Assembly (NCBI RefSeq): GCF_028657195.3
Contig: NZ_JANCPR020000008.1
Coordinates: 1-64,000 of the forward strand
DNA length: 64,000 bases
Reading direction: 5' to 3'
Source of the DNA: Streptomyces iconiensis
GTDB lineage: Bacteria; Actinomycetota; Actinomycetes; Streptomycetales; Streptomycetaceae
Part shown: positions 1-8,648 of the stretch, one piece after another
How positions within the stretch are numbered: position 1 is the stretch's first letter
How the letters are laid out: each line of letters opens with the position of its first letter
Position numbers and translations under genes: made by a program
Notes under the pieces: model-generated
Database searches by the model: none
The model's input: only the letters and a program-made list of their open reading frames with translations
Told to the model about the DNA's origin: nothing

Positions 1-1188
1 GCGATTCTGGATGCGGCGGCCGAGCATCGTGCGGATGTGATCGGGATGTCGGGGCTGCTGGTGAAGTCCACGGTGATCATGAAGGAGAATCTGGAGGAGC
101 TCAACCAGCGCAAGATGGCCTCCGATTTCCCTGTCATCCTCGGTGGTGCGGCTTTGACCCGCGCCTATGTCGAGCAGGATCTCCACGAGGTCTACGAAGG
201 AGAAGTCCGCTACGCCAAGGACGCCTTCGAGGGCCTGAGCCTCATGGACACGCTCATGGACGTCAAGCGCGGTGTCCCCGGCGCCGAACTGCCCCCGCTC
301 AAGCAGCGCAGGGTGGCCAAGCGGGACATCCAGATCCCCGAGCCCGAGGCCAACGACGGCTCCGTGCGTTCCGATGTCGCCGTCGATAACCCGGTGCCTG
401 AGCCGCCGTTCTGGGGGACGCGGGTGATCAAGGGGATCGGGTTGAAGGAGTACGCGTCCTGGATCGATGAGGGTGCGCTGTTCAAGGGGCAGTGGGGGCT
501 GAAGGAAGCGCGTAAGGGTGGTGGGCCCTCGTACGAGGAGCTGGTCGAGGCGGAGGGGCGTCCGCGGCTGCGGGGGTGGCTGGAGCGGCTGCACACCGAG
601 AACCTGCTGGAGGCGGCCGTGGTCTATGGCTACTTCCCCTGCCAGTCCAAGGGCGATGATCTGATCCTGCTGCACGAGGACGGCTCGGAGCGTACCCGCT
701 TCACCTTCCCGCGCCAGCGGCGCGGGCGGCGGCTGTGTCTGGCCGACTTCTTCCGCCCCGAGGAATCGGGGGAGCGGGATGTGGTGGGGCTGCAGGTCGT
801 GACGGTGGGGTCGAGGATCGGGGAGAAGGCAGCGGAGCTGTTCGCCGCGGATGCCTACCGGGATTATCTGGAGCTGCACGGGCTGTCGGTGCAGCTGGCC
901 GAGGCGATGGCGGAGTTCTGGCACGCGCGGGTGCGCTCGGAGCTGGGGTATGCGGGAGAGGATCCCCAGCAGATGGCGGGGATGTTCGATCTGGCCTATC
1001 GGGGGGCGCGGTTCTCGCTGGGTTACGGGGCGTGTCCGAACCTGGAGGACCGGGCGAAGATCGCGGAACTGCTGGAGCCCACCCGTATCGGGGTGGAGCT
1101 GTCCGAGGAGTTCCAGCTCCACCCCGAACAGTCCACCGACGCCATCGTCATCCACCACCCCGAAGCCAAATACTTCAACGCACGCTGA
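1..1188 (+). CDS. metH: Cobalamin-dependent methionine synthase, C-terminal part
   Basis: The window opens inside this gene, so the N-terminal homocysteine and folate domains are missing. The visible 395 residues begin in the B12-binding domain, with a GMSGLLVKS segment and the GGAALTR loop that pack against the nucleotide tail. They continue into the reactivation domain, where the AdoMet-binding R-x3-GYGACPNLEDR signature lies near residue 340. The ending HHPEAKYFN is typical of streptomycete MetH. The enzyme transfers a methyl group from methyltetrahydrofolate through cob(I)alamin to homocysteine in the cytoplasm. A hairpin terminator follows the stop. The identification is firm; only the 5' end is absent. 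Confidence 0.97.
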   Translation, partial: AILDAAAEHRADVIGMSGLLVKSTVIMKENLEELNQRKMASDFPVILGGAALTRAYVEQDLHEVYEGEVRYAKDAFEGLSLMDTLMDVKRGVPGAELPPLKQRRVAKRDIQIPEPEANDGSVRSDVAVDNPVPEPPFWGTRVIKGIGLKEYASWIDEGALFKGQWGLKEARKGGGPSYEELVEAEGRPRLRGWLERLHTENLLEAAVVYGYFPCQSKGDDLILLHEDGSERTRFTFPRQRRGRRLCLADFFRPEESGERDVVGLQVVTVGSRIGEKAAELFAADAYRDYLELHGLSVQLAEAMAEFWHARVRSELGYAGEDPQQMAGMFDLAYRGARFSLGYGACPNLEDRAKIAELLEPTRIGVELSEEFQLHPEQSTDAIVIHHPEAKYFNAR

Positions 1189-1221
1189 TATCGACCGACG
1201 TACACTGTTCGGTCCGGTACA

Positions 1222-1261
1222 GGCCGGTTGTCCCTTCCCGCAGGGGAAGGGGCGACCGGCC
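1222..1261 (+). terminator. Hairpin terminator after metH
   Basis: A long imperfect stem pairs GGCCGGT with ACCGGCC and CCCTTCCC with GGGAAGGG around a short loop. It starts 33 nt after the metH stop and ends just before the ribosome binding site of the next gene. It is followed by TTCTCG rather than a pure T-run, as is usual in Streptomyces. Confidence 0.6.
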
Positions 1262-1286
1262 TTCTCGTCCCTCTGGAGGTATGCGG

Positions 1287-1991
1287 ATGGACAGCTCGCT
1301 CCCCGCTGTCGGCACTCTTACGGCGGAAGGGCCGCCCGCCCTGCAAGCCGTGCTGCTCGACATGGACGGCACCCTGGTCGACACCGAGGACTTCTGGTGG
1401 AGCGCGGAGGTCGAGGTCTTCGCCGAGCTGGGCCATGTGCTGCGCGAGGAGTGGCGCACGGTCGTCGTGGGCGGGCCCATGTCGCGCAGCGCGGGGTTCC
1501 TCATCGAGGCCACGGCGGCCGACATCGCGCTGGAGGAGCTCAGTACGCGGCTCAACAACAAGTTCGTCGAGCGCCTCGAAGCCGGCGTACCGCTGATGCC
1601 AGGAGCCCGCAGGCTGCTCGCCGAGCTGGCGGCGCACCGGATCCCGGCAGCACTCGTCTCCGCCTCCCACCGCAGGGTCGTCGACCGGATGCTGGGCTCG
1701 CTCGGCCGCGAGAACTTCGCCCTCACCGTGGCGGGGGACGAGCTGGCCCGTACCAAGCCTCACCCGGACCCGTACCTCACCGCGGCACGCCGGCTGGGCG
1801 CCGATCCCGCGCGCTGTGCGGTGCTGGAAGACACCGTCACGGGTGTCGCCGCGGCCGAGGCGGCAGGCTGCCGTGTGGTCGCGGTGCCTTCCATCGCGCC
1901 CATCCCGGCCAAGTCGGGCCGCACGGTGGTCAGTTCGCTCGAAGAAGTCGATCTTCCCTTTCTCCGATCCCTGGTCATGGTTCCGCACTGA
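1287..1991 (+). CDS. HAD-superfamily phosphatase, phosphoglycolate/beta-phosphoglucomutase-like
   Basis: This 234-residue soluble protein has all four HAD motifs: DMDGTLVDT (D25 nucleophile, D27 acid/base), VSAS for motif II, KPHP for motif III and the acidic LEDT for motif IV. The helical cap sits between motifs I and II, as in phosphatases acting on small phosphorylated metabolites. The ATG at 1287 is chosen because GGAGG ends 7 nt upstream; the in-frame ATG at 1281 is too close to it. The substrate cannot be read from sequence. A role linked to MetH is not implied, because a terminator separates the two genes. Confidence 0.88.
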   Translation: MDSSLPAVGTLTAEGPPALQAVLLDMDGTLVDTEDFWWSAEVEVFAELGHVLREEWRTVVVGGPMSRSAGFLIEATAADIALEELSTRLNNKFVERLEAGVPLMPGARRLLAELAAHRIPAALVSASHRRVVDRMLGSLGRENFALTVAGDELARTKPHPDPYLTAARRLGADPARCAVLEDTVTGVAAAEAAGCRVVAVPSIAPIPAKSGRTVVSSLEEVDLPFLRSLVMVPH

Positions 1992-2401
1992 ACGGGCCTC
2001 CTCCATGATCAGGAAGGGCGTTATTCCGGCCGCGCGATAAAGGGATCAACTGAGGGCACCGGTACGCTTATTTTCCGTGACCGGGAATCGCGAATTCGGG
2101 TGTCCGGTACGAGAGTTGCCGCCGTGATGTTCGTCACGCGCCCGCCTCTCGACAGAACTCCGGTCGTGTGGTGTGCCGGTGACGATACGTGGGATTCGGG
2201 TTCCCTTGTGTCCACATTGGTGGAACGACGCGGGATACGTTCCCACGTCCGGATTGCGGACAGGAAGCTTTCGGTTTCTGTGGGTGAAACCGCCTACCTG
2301 ACCTGCCCTTCCTGACCCACCACGACAGGCGATTAATGTCAGTCCCACCGGCCTATTCCACCTCTGAAGCAAACCCCGGCCGGACGAGGAGATCGTCGAC
2401 C
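1992..2401. other. Intergenic region, no gene seen
   Basis: This 410-nt stretch between the HAD phosphatase and the binding lipoprotein is somewhat lower in GC. Short open frames here lack ribosome binding sites and streptomycete codon bias. It presumably holds the promoter of the downstream lipoprotein. I found no convincing hairpin, operator or RNA. Confidence 0.5.
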
Positions 2402-4003
2402 ATGAACCGTAAAACTGTGGTGCTGCCCGTGCTGGCCGGGCTACTCGCGCCCGTTCTCGCCGCCTGCGGGTCCGAGGGAAGCGGGAACGGCGATGGCGAC
2501 CCCATCGTCGTCGGCACGACGGACCACTTCGTGGCCAGCAAGGACACACCGGCGCCCTTCGACCCCGCCGCGGCGTACGACGTCGCGGCCTGGAGCGTCA
2601 TGCGGAACACCCTCCAGACGCTCGTACGGCTGCCACGCAGCGGTACCGAACCCGAGATGGACGCCGCCCGTAAGTGCGGCTTCACCGACGCGCAGAACGA
2701 GCAGTACCGCTGCACCCTGCGCAAGGGCCTCACGTTCTCCAACGGCCATGAACTCGAGGCCAAGGACGTCGAGTTCTCCCTCAAGCGCCTTCTGCGCATC
2801 AAGCACGTCGGCGGGCCTTCCTCGCTCTTCGCCAACCTCGACAAGGTCGAGGCGACCGGAGCGCGCCAGGTCGTCTTCCATCTGAAGAAGCCCGACGCGA
2901 CGTTCCCGTACAAGCTCAGCACTCCTGCCGCCGCCATCGTCGACAGCGAGACCTACCCCGCGAATGCCCTTGCCAAGGGATTCAAGATGACCGGCTCGGG
3001 CCCCTACGCGCTCGACGACTTCGACTCCAAGGACGGTAAGGCGACGCTGAGCAAGAACCCGCACTACAAGGGCGGGTTGGAGTTGCACAACAGCAAGATC
3101 GAATTGCGGTTCTTCGACAGCGCACGCGGTATGGAGAAGGCTCTCAAGGCCGGCGACATCGACGTGATGGGCCGCACCATCTCTCCCGAACAGGTCCAAC
3201 GCCTCGGCAACGCCAAGGACAAGGGCATCGAACTCGTCGAACAGCCGGGCCAGGAGATCCGCTACCTCGCCTTCGACACGGACGCGCCGATCACCGGCAA
3301 GAAGGCCGTCCGGCAGGCGATGGCACAGATCGTCGACCGCCAGAAGATCGTCAGGGACGCCTACAACCGCAGCGCCGAGCCGCTCTACAGCCTCGTTCCC
3401 GCGGGACTGCCCTCGCACCGCAACTCGTTCTTCAACACCTACGGCGGAGAACCCGACGCCGCGGCGGCCAAGCGCACCCTCGCCAAGGCCGGCATCGACA
3501 CCCCGGTGAAGCTCACGCTCACCTACACCACCGACCACTACGGCGAGGCCACAGCCAAGGAGTTCGCCACCCTCAAGAAGCAGCTCAACGGCAGCGGCCT
3601 CTTCGACGTCGACACCAAGGGCGTCAAGTGGGACAGCTTCCGCCCCGCGGCCACCAGCGGCAAGTACGAAGTCTACGGCTACGGCTGGTACCCCGACTTC
3701 CCCGACGCGGACAATTTCATCGCGCCGTTCTTCGAGAAGGACAACTTCCTCGGCTCGCCCTACAGCAACAGGGAGATCCGCGAGAAGCTGCTGCCGCAGA
3801 CCCGCCGCCAGACCGAGCGTGGCAGCACCACCAACGCGTTCGGCCGCGCCCAGGACATCATCGCCGAGGACGTCCCCGTTCTCCCGCTCTGGCAGGGCAA
3901 GCAGTACCTCGCCGCGCGTGACGACATCACGGGCGTCGAATGGGCGCTCAACTCCGCTTCCGTGCTGCAGTTCTGGGAGCTGGGCCGAGGCGCCGAAGGC
4001 TGA
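2402..4003 (+). CDS. ABC-transporter substrate-binding lipoprotein, peptide family (SBP family 5)
   Basis: This 533-residue protein starts with a lipoprotein signal ending in the lipobox LAAC (Cys at about 21), so it should be anchored outside the membrane. The body matches family 5 oligopeptide/dipeptide-binding proteins: LRKGLTFSNGHELEAKDVEFSLKR-type core, then a segment of the form KAVRQAM...R.KIV and a late GWYPDFPDADNF segment. The ATG at 2402 has a purine-rich GACGAGGAG upstream; the in-frame ATG at 2336 lacks one. No permease or ATPase gene lies beside it, so it is an orphan whose membrane partners are elsewhere. The ligand is unknown; peptides are the usual guess. Confidence 0.92.
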   Translation: MNRKTVVLPVLAGLLAPVLAACGSEGSGNGDGDPIVVGTTDHFVASKDTPAPFDPAAAYDVAAWSVMRNTLQTLVRLPRSGTEPEMDAARKCGFTDAQNEQYRCTLRKGLTFSNGHELEAKDVEFSLKRLLRIKHVGGPSSLFANLDKVEATGARQVVFHLKKPDATFPYKLSTPAAAIVDSETYPANALAKGFKMTGSGPYALDDFDSKDGKATLSKNPHYKGGLELHNSKIELRFFDSARGMEKALKAGDIDVMGRTISPEQVQRLGNAKDKGIELVEQPGQEIRYLAFDTDAPITGKKAVRQAMAQIVDRQKIVRDAYNRSAEPLYSLVPAGLPSHRNSFFNTYGGEPDAAAAKRTLAKAGIDTPVKLTLTYTTDHYGEATAKEFATLKKQLNGSGLFDVDTKGVKWDSFRPAATSGKYEVYGYGWYPDFPDADNFIAPFFEKDNFLGSPYSNREIREKLLPQTRRQTERGSTTNAFGRAQDIIAEDVPVLPLWQGKQYLAARDDITGVEWALNSASVLQFWELGRGAEG

Positions 4004-4041
4004 TCAGCCCACCCGGCCGGGAATACCGCAACGGCGGCGCC

Positions 4042-4722
4042 TCAGCTGCTTCCCGGGGCTCCCGGCCGGACCAGCCCGCTCTCGTACGCGTACACAGCGG
4101 CCTGTACGCGGTCGCGCAGCCCGAGCTTCGTCAGTACGTGACCCACGTGCGTCTTGACCGTCGTCTCGCTCACGAACAGGTCCGCCGCGATCTCCGCGTT
4201 CGACAGCCCCCGCGCCACCAGCTTCAGCACCTCGACCTCACGCTCGGTCAGCTGGTGCAGCGTGTCCGGCATCGGGTCCTCGCCGGAGGGCAGCTTCCCC
4301 GCGTACTTGTCCAGCAGCCTGCGCGTGATGCTCGGTGCCAGCATCGCCTCGCCCGCCGCCACCACCCGGATGGCCTGCACCAGCTCGCCGGCGGGCGCGT
4401 CCTTCAGCAGAAAACCGCTCGCCCCGGCACGCAGCGCCTCGACGACGTACTCGTCCAGGTCGAACGTGGTCAGGACCAGCACCTTCGCGGGACCGTCCTT
4501 CGCGGGGCCCGTGATCCTGCGGGTGGCCTCCACCCCGTCCATCCTCGGCATCCGGATGTCCATCAGCACCACATCGGGCTGGAGCGCCCGCACCTGGTCC
4601 AGCGCCTGAAGACCGTCCCCGGCCTCGCCCACCACCGCAAGATCCTGCTCGGCCTCCAGAATCATCCGGAAGCCGGTACGCAGCAGGGGCTGGTCATCGA
4701 CCAGCAGTACGCGGATTGCCAC
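4042..4722 (-). CDS. LuxR/NarL-family response regulator
   Basis: This 226-residue protein has an N-terminal receiver with acidic pair D9-D10, phosphoacceptor D55 in LMDIRMP, T85/T86 and K107. A C-terminal LuxR helix-turn-helix follows (LTEREVEVLKLVARGLSNAEIA to TVKTHVGHVLTKLG, about 160-205). GTG at 4722 is chosen because GAAGGAG lies just upstream and homologous regulators begin with AIRVLLVDD. No histidine kinase gene is adjacent. The gene is 43 nt downstream of the RecB-like nuclease on the same strand and probably shares its transcript, which would put it under the DNA-damage-type promoter upstream of that gene. Confidence 0.94.
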   Translation of the reverse strand: MAIRVLLVDDQPLLRTGFRMILEAEQDLAVVGEAGDGLQALDQVRALQPDVVLMDIRMPRMDGVEATRRITGPAKDGPAKVLVLTTFDLDEYVVEALRAGASGFLLKDAPAGELVQAIRVVAAGEAMLAPSITRRLLDKYAGKLPSGEDPMPDTLHQLTEREVEVLKLVARGLSNAEIAADLFVSETTVKTHVGHVLTKLGLRDRVQAAVYAYESGLVRPGAPGSS

Positions 4723-4765
4723 GGAAACTCCTTCGTGGGGCGGCAGCGGAAAGCCCCATTCTTGC

Positions 4766-5752
4766 CTAATCCCGGGGAGCGGGGTCCGCTGCCCCATCCG
4801 GAGACGGCGTCACACCCTCCCCGGCAGGCCGCGGCTCAGGCAGCCTCGGCTGGATCATCAGCGGATACGGCGGGGGAGTGCCACCGAACTCGGGGCAGCG
4901 CGCCTGGTGGTCGCACCAGTCGCACAGCCGGCTGGGCTTCGGCCGCCAGTCACCCGTCTCCGTCGCCCGCGTGATCGCGTCCCACAGCGCCAGCAGCTTC
5001 CGCTCCACGCCCCGCAGGTCGTCCTCGTTCGGGTCGTACGTGAGTACGTCACCGCTGCCGAGGAACACCAGCTGGAGCCGCCGCGGCACGACGCCGCGCA
5101 GCCGCCACAGGACCAGCGCGTAGAACTTCATCTGGAACAGCGGTCCGTCGGCGTACTCCGGCCGCGGGGCCTTCCCCGTCTTGTAGTCGACGATGCGGAC
5201 CTCGCCCGTGGGGGCGACGTCGATCCGGTCGATGATCCCGCGCAGCCGCAGCCCCGACTCCAGCCGCGCCTCGACGAACAACTCCCGCTCGGCGGGCTCA
5301 AGACGCGTCGGGTCCTCCAGCGTGAACCAGCGCTCGACCAGTTCCTCGGCCTCCGTCAGCCAGCGCGCGAGCCGCGCGCTGTCCACGGCGGCCTCAGGCC
5401 CGGAGCCCGAACCCCCGGCTTCCGGTGCACCGTCCGCCGGGGGTTCGGCTTCGGGGTCCCCGGTGGCCGTCTCCTTGGCGAACAGCTGTGCCAGCTCAGG
5501 GCGTTTGGCCAGCAGCCGTTCCCATTCGCCGGCCACCAAGGAGCGCGCACGCGGCGCACTGCGCTCGCCGGCGGGAGCGTCGAAGAGTCTCTCCAGCACG
5601 GCATGCACCACCGTGCCCCGGGTGGCAGCGGCTGAAGGCTTCTCCGGCAGTTTGTCGATCACCCGGAAGCGGTAGAGCAGCGGGCACTGCATGAAGTCGG
5701 ACGCGCGCGAGGGCGACAGCGAGGTCGGCGGTGTGGCCGCGCTGGTTCTCAT
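4766..5752 (-). CDS. RecB/Cas4-like PD-(D/E)XK nuclease with Fe-S cluster cysteines
   Basis: This 328-residue protein matches the stand-alone RecB-family exonuclease module. Visible elements are SPSRASDFMQCP (C23), GTVVHAVLE (H50), the metal-binding RGIIDRID and IVDYKTGK (D189, K191), and a C-terminal CDWCDHQARC (C277, C280, C286). The four cysteines fit the 4Fe-4S clasp of AddB/Cas4-type nucleases. No helicase is fused. ATG 5752 is chosen because it begins right at the conserved N-terminus and because a RecA-NDp-type promoter ends 8 nt upstream, giving a leaderless transcript. A longer reading frame upstream is shadow. The likely role is processing of DNA ends in repair. Confidence 0.92.
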   Translation of the reverse strand: MRTSAATPPTSLSPSRASDFMQCPLLYRFRVIDKLPEKPSAAATRGTVVHAVLERLFDAPAGERSAPRARSLVAGEWERLLAKRPELAQLFAKETATGDPEAEPPADGAPEAGGSGSGPEAAVDSARLARWLTEAEELVERWFTLEDPTRLEPAERELFVEARLESGLRLRGIIDRIDVAPTGEVRIVDYKTGKAPRPEYADGPLFQMKFYALVLWRLRGVVPRRLQLVFLGSGDVLTYDPNEDDLRGVERKLLALWDAITRATETGDWRPKPSRLCDWCDHQARCPEFGGTPPPYPLMIQPRLPEPRPAGEGVTPSPDGAADPAPRD

Positions 5753-5760
5753 GGGGAAAG

Positions 5761-5783
5761 ACCCTACGGCCCGCCACTGACAA
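5761..5783 (-). promoter_or_regulatory. RecA-NDp (PafBC-type) promoter of the RecB-like nuclease
   Basis: Read on the minus strand, TTGTCAGTG (5783-5775), an 8-nt spacer and TAGGGT (5766-5761) match tTGTCRgtg-N8-TAnnnT at every defined position. The start codon follows 8 nt after the -10, so transcription should begin at or next to the ATG. The motif is the one described for RecA-independent DNA-damage promoters in mycobacteria; activation by PafBC is inferred by homology. Confidence 0.82.
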
Positions 5784-5876
5784 CAGACACTTACCATCGA
5801 CGGCAGACCCTCGCACTGCATGATCGTCAGGACCGCGCAGCGCAGCGGGGTACGAGGCAGCAGCAGAGGGGAACCC

Positions 5877-7448
5877 GTGGCGGACACGGACAATGACGGG
5901 AAGCCGCGGACCGACGGCTCAGACGAAGAGAGCGGCGACGAGCGCCGCTCATCAGCCACACCCCCACACGCCCCCCACGCCCCTCAGGACTCCCCGAAGC
6001 ACCCGGAGGAGCCCACGGAACCCACCCGACCGACCGGGCCCGCTGAACCGGCGAAGCCCGCCGAGGCCGGACCCGAGCCGGAGTCCGAGATCGAGCGCTC
6101 AGAGCCCGAGCCCGAGGAGCCTGAAGCCGTACGGGAGCCCGAGGCCAAGGAGCCCGAGCCCGAGGCCAAGGAGTCCGAGCCGGAGGAGTCCAGGCCCTCC
6201 CTCTCCAAGGACGAACAGCCGGTCGCCCCGCCCGAAGCAGCCGACCCCACCGCGAACCTCGGCAAGACGGGCAGCGGCAAACCCGTACGCCCCCGGGAGA
6301 GCGGCGGCGGCATCCTCATGGGCCGCCCCTTCGGCGTACCCGTCTACGTCGCCCCGTCCTGGTTCCTCGTCGCGGCCCTCATCACCTGGGTCTTCGGCGG
6401 CCAGCTCGACCGTGTCCTGCCTGACCTCGGCGGCGCCCGCTATCTGCTCGCGCTCTTCTTCGCCGTCGCCTTCTACGCCTCGGTCCTGGTGCACGAACTG
6501 GCCCACACCGTCGCGGCGCTCCGCTTCAAACTCCCCGTACGCCGCATCCAGCTGCAGTTCTTCGGCGGCGTCTCCGAGATCGAGAAGGAGTCCGAGACCC
6601 CCGGCAGGGAGTTCGTACTCGCCTTCGTCGGGCCCCTGCTCTCGCTCGTGCTCGCGGGAGTCTTCTTCGCCGGCATGCAGGCCGTCGAGCCGCGCACCGT
6701 CCCCGGCGTGCTCCTCGCGGGGCTCATGGTCTCCAACCTCATCGTCGCCGTCTTCAACCTCCTCCCCGGCCTTCCGCTCGACGGCGGACGCATGCTCCGC
6801 GCGGTCGTCTGGAAGATCAGCGGCAAGCCCATGACCGGCACCATCGCCGCGGCCTGGACGGGCAGGGCCCTCGCCATCGCCGTCCTCATCGGGCTGCCCC
6901 TCGCCACCCACGCCGGCGGTCTCGCCAACGGTGGCGTCAGCGGCATGGACTCCCTCACCGACGCGCTACTGGCCGCGATCCTCGCCGCCATCATCTGGAC
7001 CGGAGCGGGCAACAGCCTCCGCATGGCCCGCCTGCGCGAACGCCTCCCCGACCTGCGGGCCCGCACCCTCACCCGCCGCGCCGTCCCCGTAGAGACCAGC
7101 ACACCCCTCTCCGAGGCCCTGCGCCGAGCCAACGAGGCGGGCGCGCGCGCCCTCGTCGTCGTCGACGCCAGGGGCGACCCGCTCTCCCTCGTCCGCGAGG
7201 CCGCCATCGCAGGAGTCCCCGAACACCGTCGCCCCTGGGTCGCGGTGAGCACCCTCGCGCAGGACCTCAAGGAGGGCATGCGCGTCCCCGCCGAGCTGGC
7301 GGGAGAAGACCTCCTGGAGTTCCTCCGCGCCACCCCCGCCACCGAATACCTCGTCGTCGAGGAAACAGGCGAGATCTACGGCGTCCTGTCGACCGGCGAC
7401 GTCGAACGCGCCTTCGTCGCCGCCATGGGCAAGCAGCCCGCCACGTAG
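5877..7448 (+). CDS. Site-2 protease family membrane metallopeptidase (M50) with CBS domains
   Basis: This is a 523-residue integral membrane protease. Residues 1-145 are a Pro/Glu-rich, probably disordered tail with repeated EPEAKEPEP units. The membrane core carries zinc motif HELAH (206-210) and the third ligand motif NLLPGLPLDGGRM (D301), with several hydrophobic segments around them. Two degenerate CBS modules fill about 385-523. This is the M50B layout of rhomboid-unrelated intramembrane proteases that cleave membrane-bound regulators. GTG 5877 has GAGGGGAA upstream and is preferred to ATG 5820. It is transcribed divergently from the RecB-like nuclease. Its substrate is unknown. Confidence 0.92.
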   Translation: MADTDNDGKPRTDGSDEESGDERRSSATPPHAPHAPQDSPKHPEEPTEPTRPTGPAEPAKPAEAGPEPESEIERSEPEPEEPEAVREPEAKEPEPEAKESEPEESRPSLSKDEQPVAPPEAADPTANLGKTGSGKPVRPRESGGGILMGRPFGVPVYVAPSWFLVAALITWVFGGQLDRVLPDLGGARYLLALFFAVAFYASVLVHELAHTVAALRFKLPVRRIQLQFFGGVSEIEKESETPGREFVLAFVGPLLSLVLAGVFFAGMQAVEPRTVPGVLLAGLMVSNLIVAVFNLLPGLPLDGGRMLRAVVWKISGKPMTGTIAAAWTGRALAIAVLIGLPLATHAGGLANGGVSGMDSLTDALLAAILAAIIWTGAGNSLRMARLRERLPDLRARTLTRRAVPVETSTPLSEALRRANEAGARALVVVDARGDPLSLVREAAIAGVPEHRRPWVAVSTLAQDLKEGMRVPAELAGEDLLEFLRATPATEYLVVEETGEIYGVLSTGDVERAFVAAMGKQPAT

Positions 7449-7509
7449 CCAGGACCGGCATCCGGGCCCACCGGGCGGCAGCACCCCCGGGACCAGCTAC
7501 GCTGTCCAC

Positions 7510-8415
7510 ATGTCCGAACCGACCGGTGCCGCCCGCCGTCGCGGCCCCTTCAAGGTCGGGGACCAGGTCCAGCTCACCGACCCCAAGGGACGCCACTACA
7601 CGATCACCCTCGAAGAGGGCAAGAGCTTCCACACGCACAAGGGAGCCTTCCCCCACGACGAGCTGATCGGCGCCCCAGAGGGCAGTGTCGTCCGCACCAC
7701 GGGAAACGTCGCCTACCTCGCGCTGCGCCCCCTGCTCCCCGACTATGTCCTGTCCATGCCGCGCGGAGCCGCCGTCGTCTATCCGAAGGACGCCGGCCAG
7801 GTCCTCGCGATGGCCGACATCTTCCCCGGCGCACGCGTCGTCGAGGCAGGCGTCGGCTCGGGCTCCCTCAGCACCTTCGTCCTCCGCGCCATCGGCGACC
7901 AGGGCATGCTGCACTCCTATGAGCGCCGTGCCGACTTCGCCGAGATCGCCCAGCGGAACGTCGAGCGCTACTTCGGCAGCCCGCACCCCGCCTGGACCCT
8001 CACTGTCGGCGACCTCCAGGACAACCTGTCCGACACCGAGGTCGACCGCGTCATCCTCGACATGCTCGCCCCATGGGAGTGCCTGGAGGCCGTCTCCAAG
8101 GCCCTCGTCCCCGGCGGCATCCTGTGCGCCTACGTCGCCACCACCACACAGATGGCACGCATGGTCGAGTCACTGCGCGAGTTCGGCACCTTCAACGAAC
8201 CCCAGGCGTGGGAAACGATGGTCCGCAACTGGCACGTGGAAGGTCTCGCCGTACGCCCCGACCACCGCATGATCGGGCACACCGGCTTCCTCCTCACCGC
8301 CCGCCGCCTCGCCGACGGAGTCGAACCGCCACTGCGCCGCCGCCGCCCCGCCAAGGGCGCCTACGGCGACGACTACACGGGGCCCGGCAGCCAGTCCGGC
8401 GGTCGCGCGAGCTGA
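7510..8415 (+). CDS. trmI: tRNA (adenine-58-N1)-methyltransferase
   Basis: This 301-residue protein has the TrmI N-terminal beta domain, followed by a class I SAM fold with motif I VVEAGVGSGS (about 111-120), a family-typical ILDMLAPWE catalytic-loop segment and GGILCAYVATTTQM. It methylates A58 in the T-loop of tRNA in the cytoplasm. A TACGCT -10-like hexamer ends 6 nt before the ATG, so the mRNA is probably leaderless. In Streptomyces this gene commonly sits just upstream of the proteasome ATPase region, as here. Confidence 0.95.
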   Translation: MSEPTGAARRRGPFKVGDQVQLTDPKGRHYTITLEEGKSFHTHKGAFPHDELIGAPEGSVVRTTGNVAYLALRPLLPDYVLSMPRGAAVVYPKDAGQVLAMADIFPGARVVEAGVGSGSLSTFVLRAIGDQGMLHSYERRADFAEIAQRNVERYFGSPHPAWTLTVGDLQDNLSDTEVDRVILDMLAPWECLEAVSKALVPGGILCAYVATTTQMARMVESLREFGTFNEPQAWETMVRNWHVEGLAVRPDHRMIGHTGFLLTARRLADGVEPPLRRRRPAKGAYGDDYTGPGSQSGGRAS

Positions 8416-8484
8416 GCCGGCGCTCCCACGGACGAGCACCGCAGAGACGCACCACGGAGACGCACCACAGGCGCACAGCACCAC

Positions 8485-8534
8485 ACAGGACTGCCCCGCA
8501 CCCGGAACAGAACCCGGGTGCGGGGCAGTCCTGT
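8485..8534 (+). terminator. Perfect 21-bp hairpin terminator after trmI
   Basis: Arms 8485-8505 and 8514-8534 are exact reverse complements around an 8-nt loop. This is one of the most stable hairpins in the window. It lies 70 nt past the trmI stop and isolates it from the secreted protein gene. Confidence 0.85.
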
Positions 8535-8648
8535 TGAGGCTCCGCGCCGCGGGACGCCGGTGGGGACCCGGCCGTTCCCCGCCGATGTGACATATGGCAC
8601 GATGCTGAGCACCTCCTCGCACCCCGCCACACACAGGAGTCGCCCCGC

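Noticed and set aside
845..910. TGTCGGTG inside metH
   Set aside because: Motif half-site in coding sequence without a -10 at the right spacing.
2336..2360. RecA-NDp-like site before the peptide-binding lipoprotein
   Set aside because: ATGTCAGTC is followed by 9 rather than 8 nt and by TATTCC, which lacks the last T, so it does not fit the motif.
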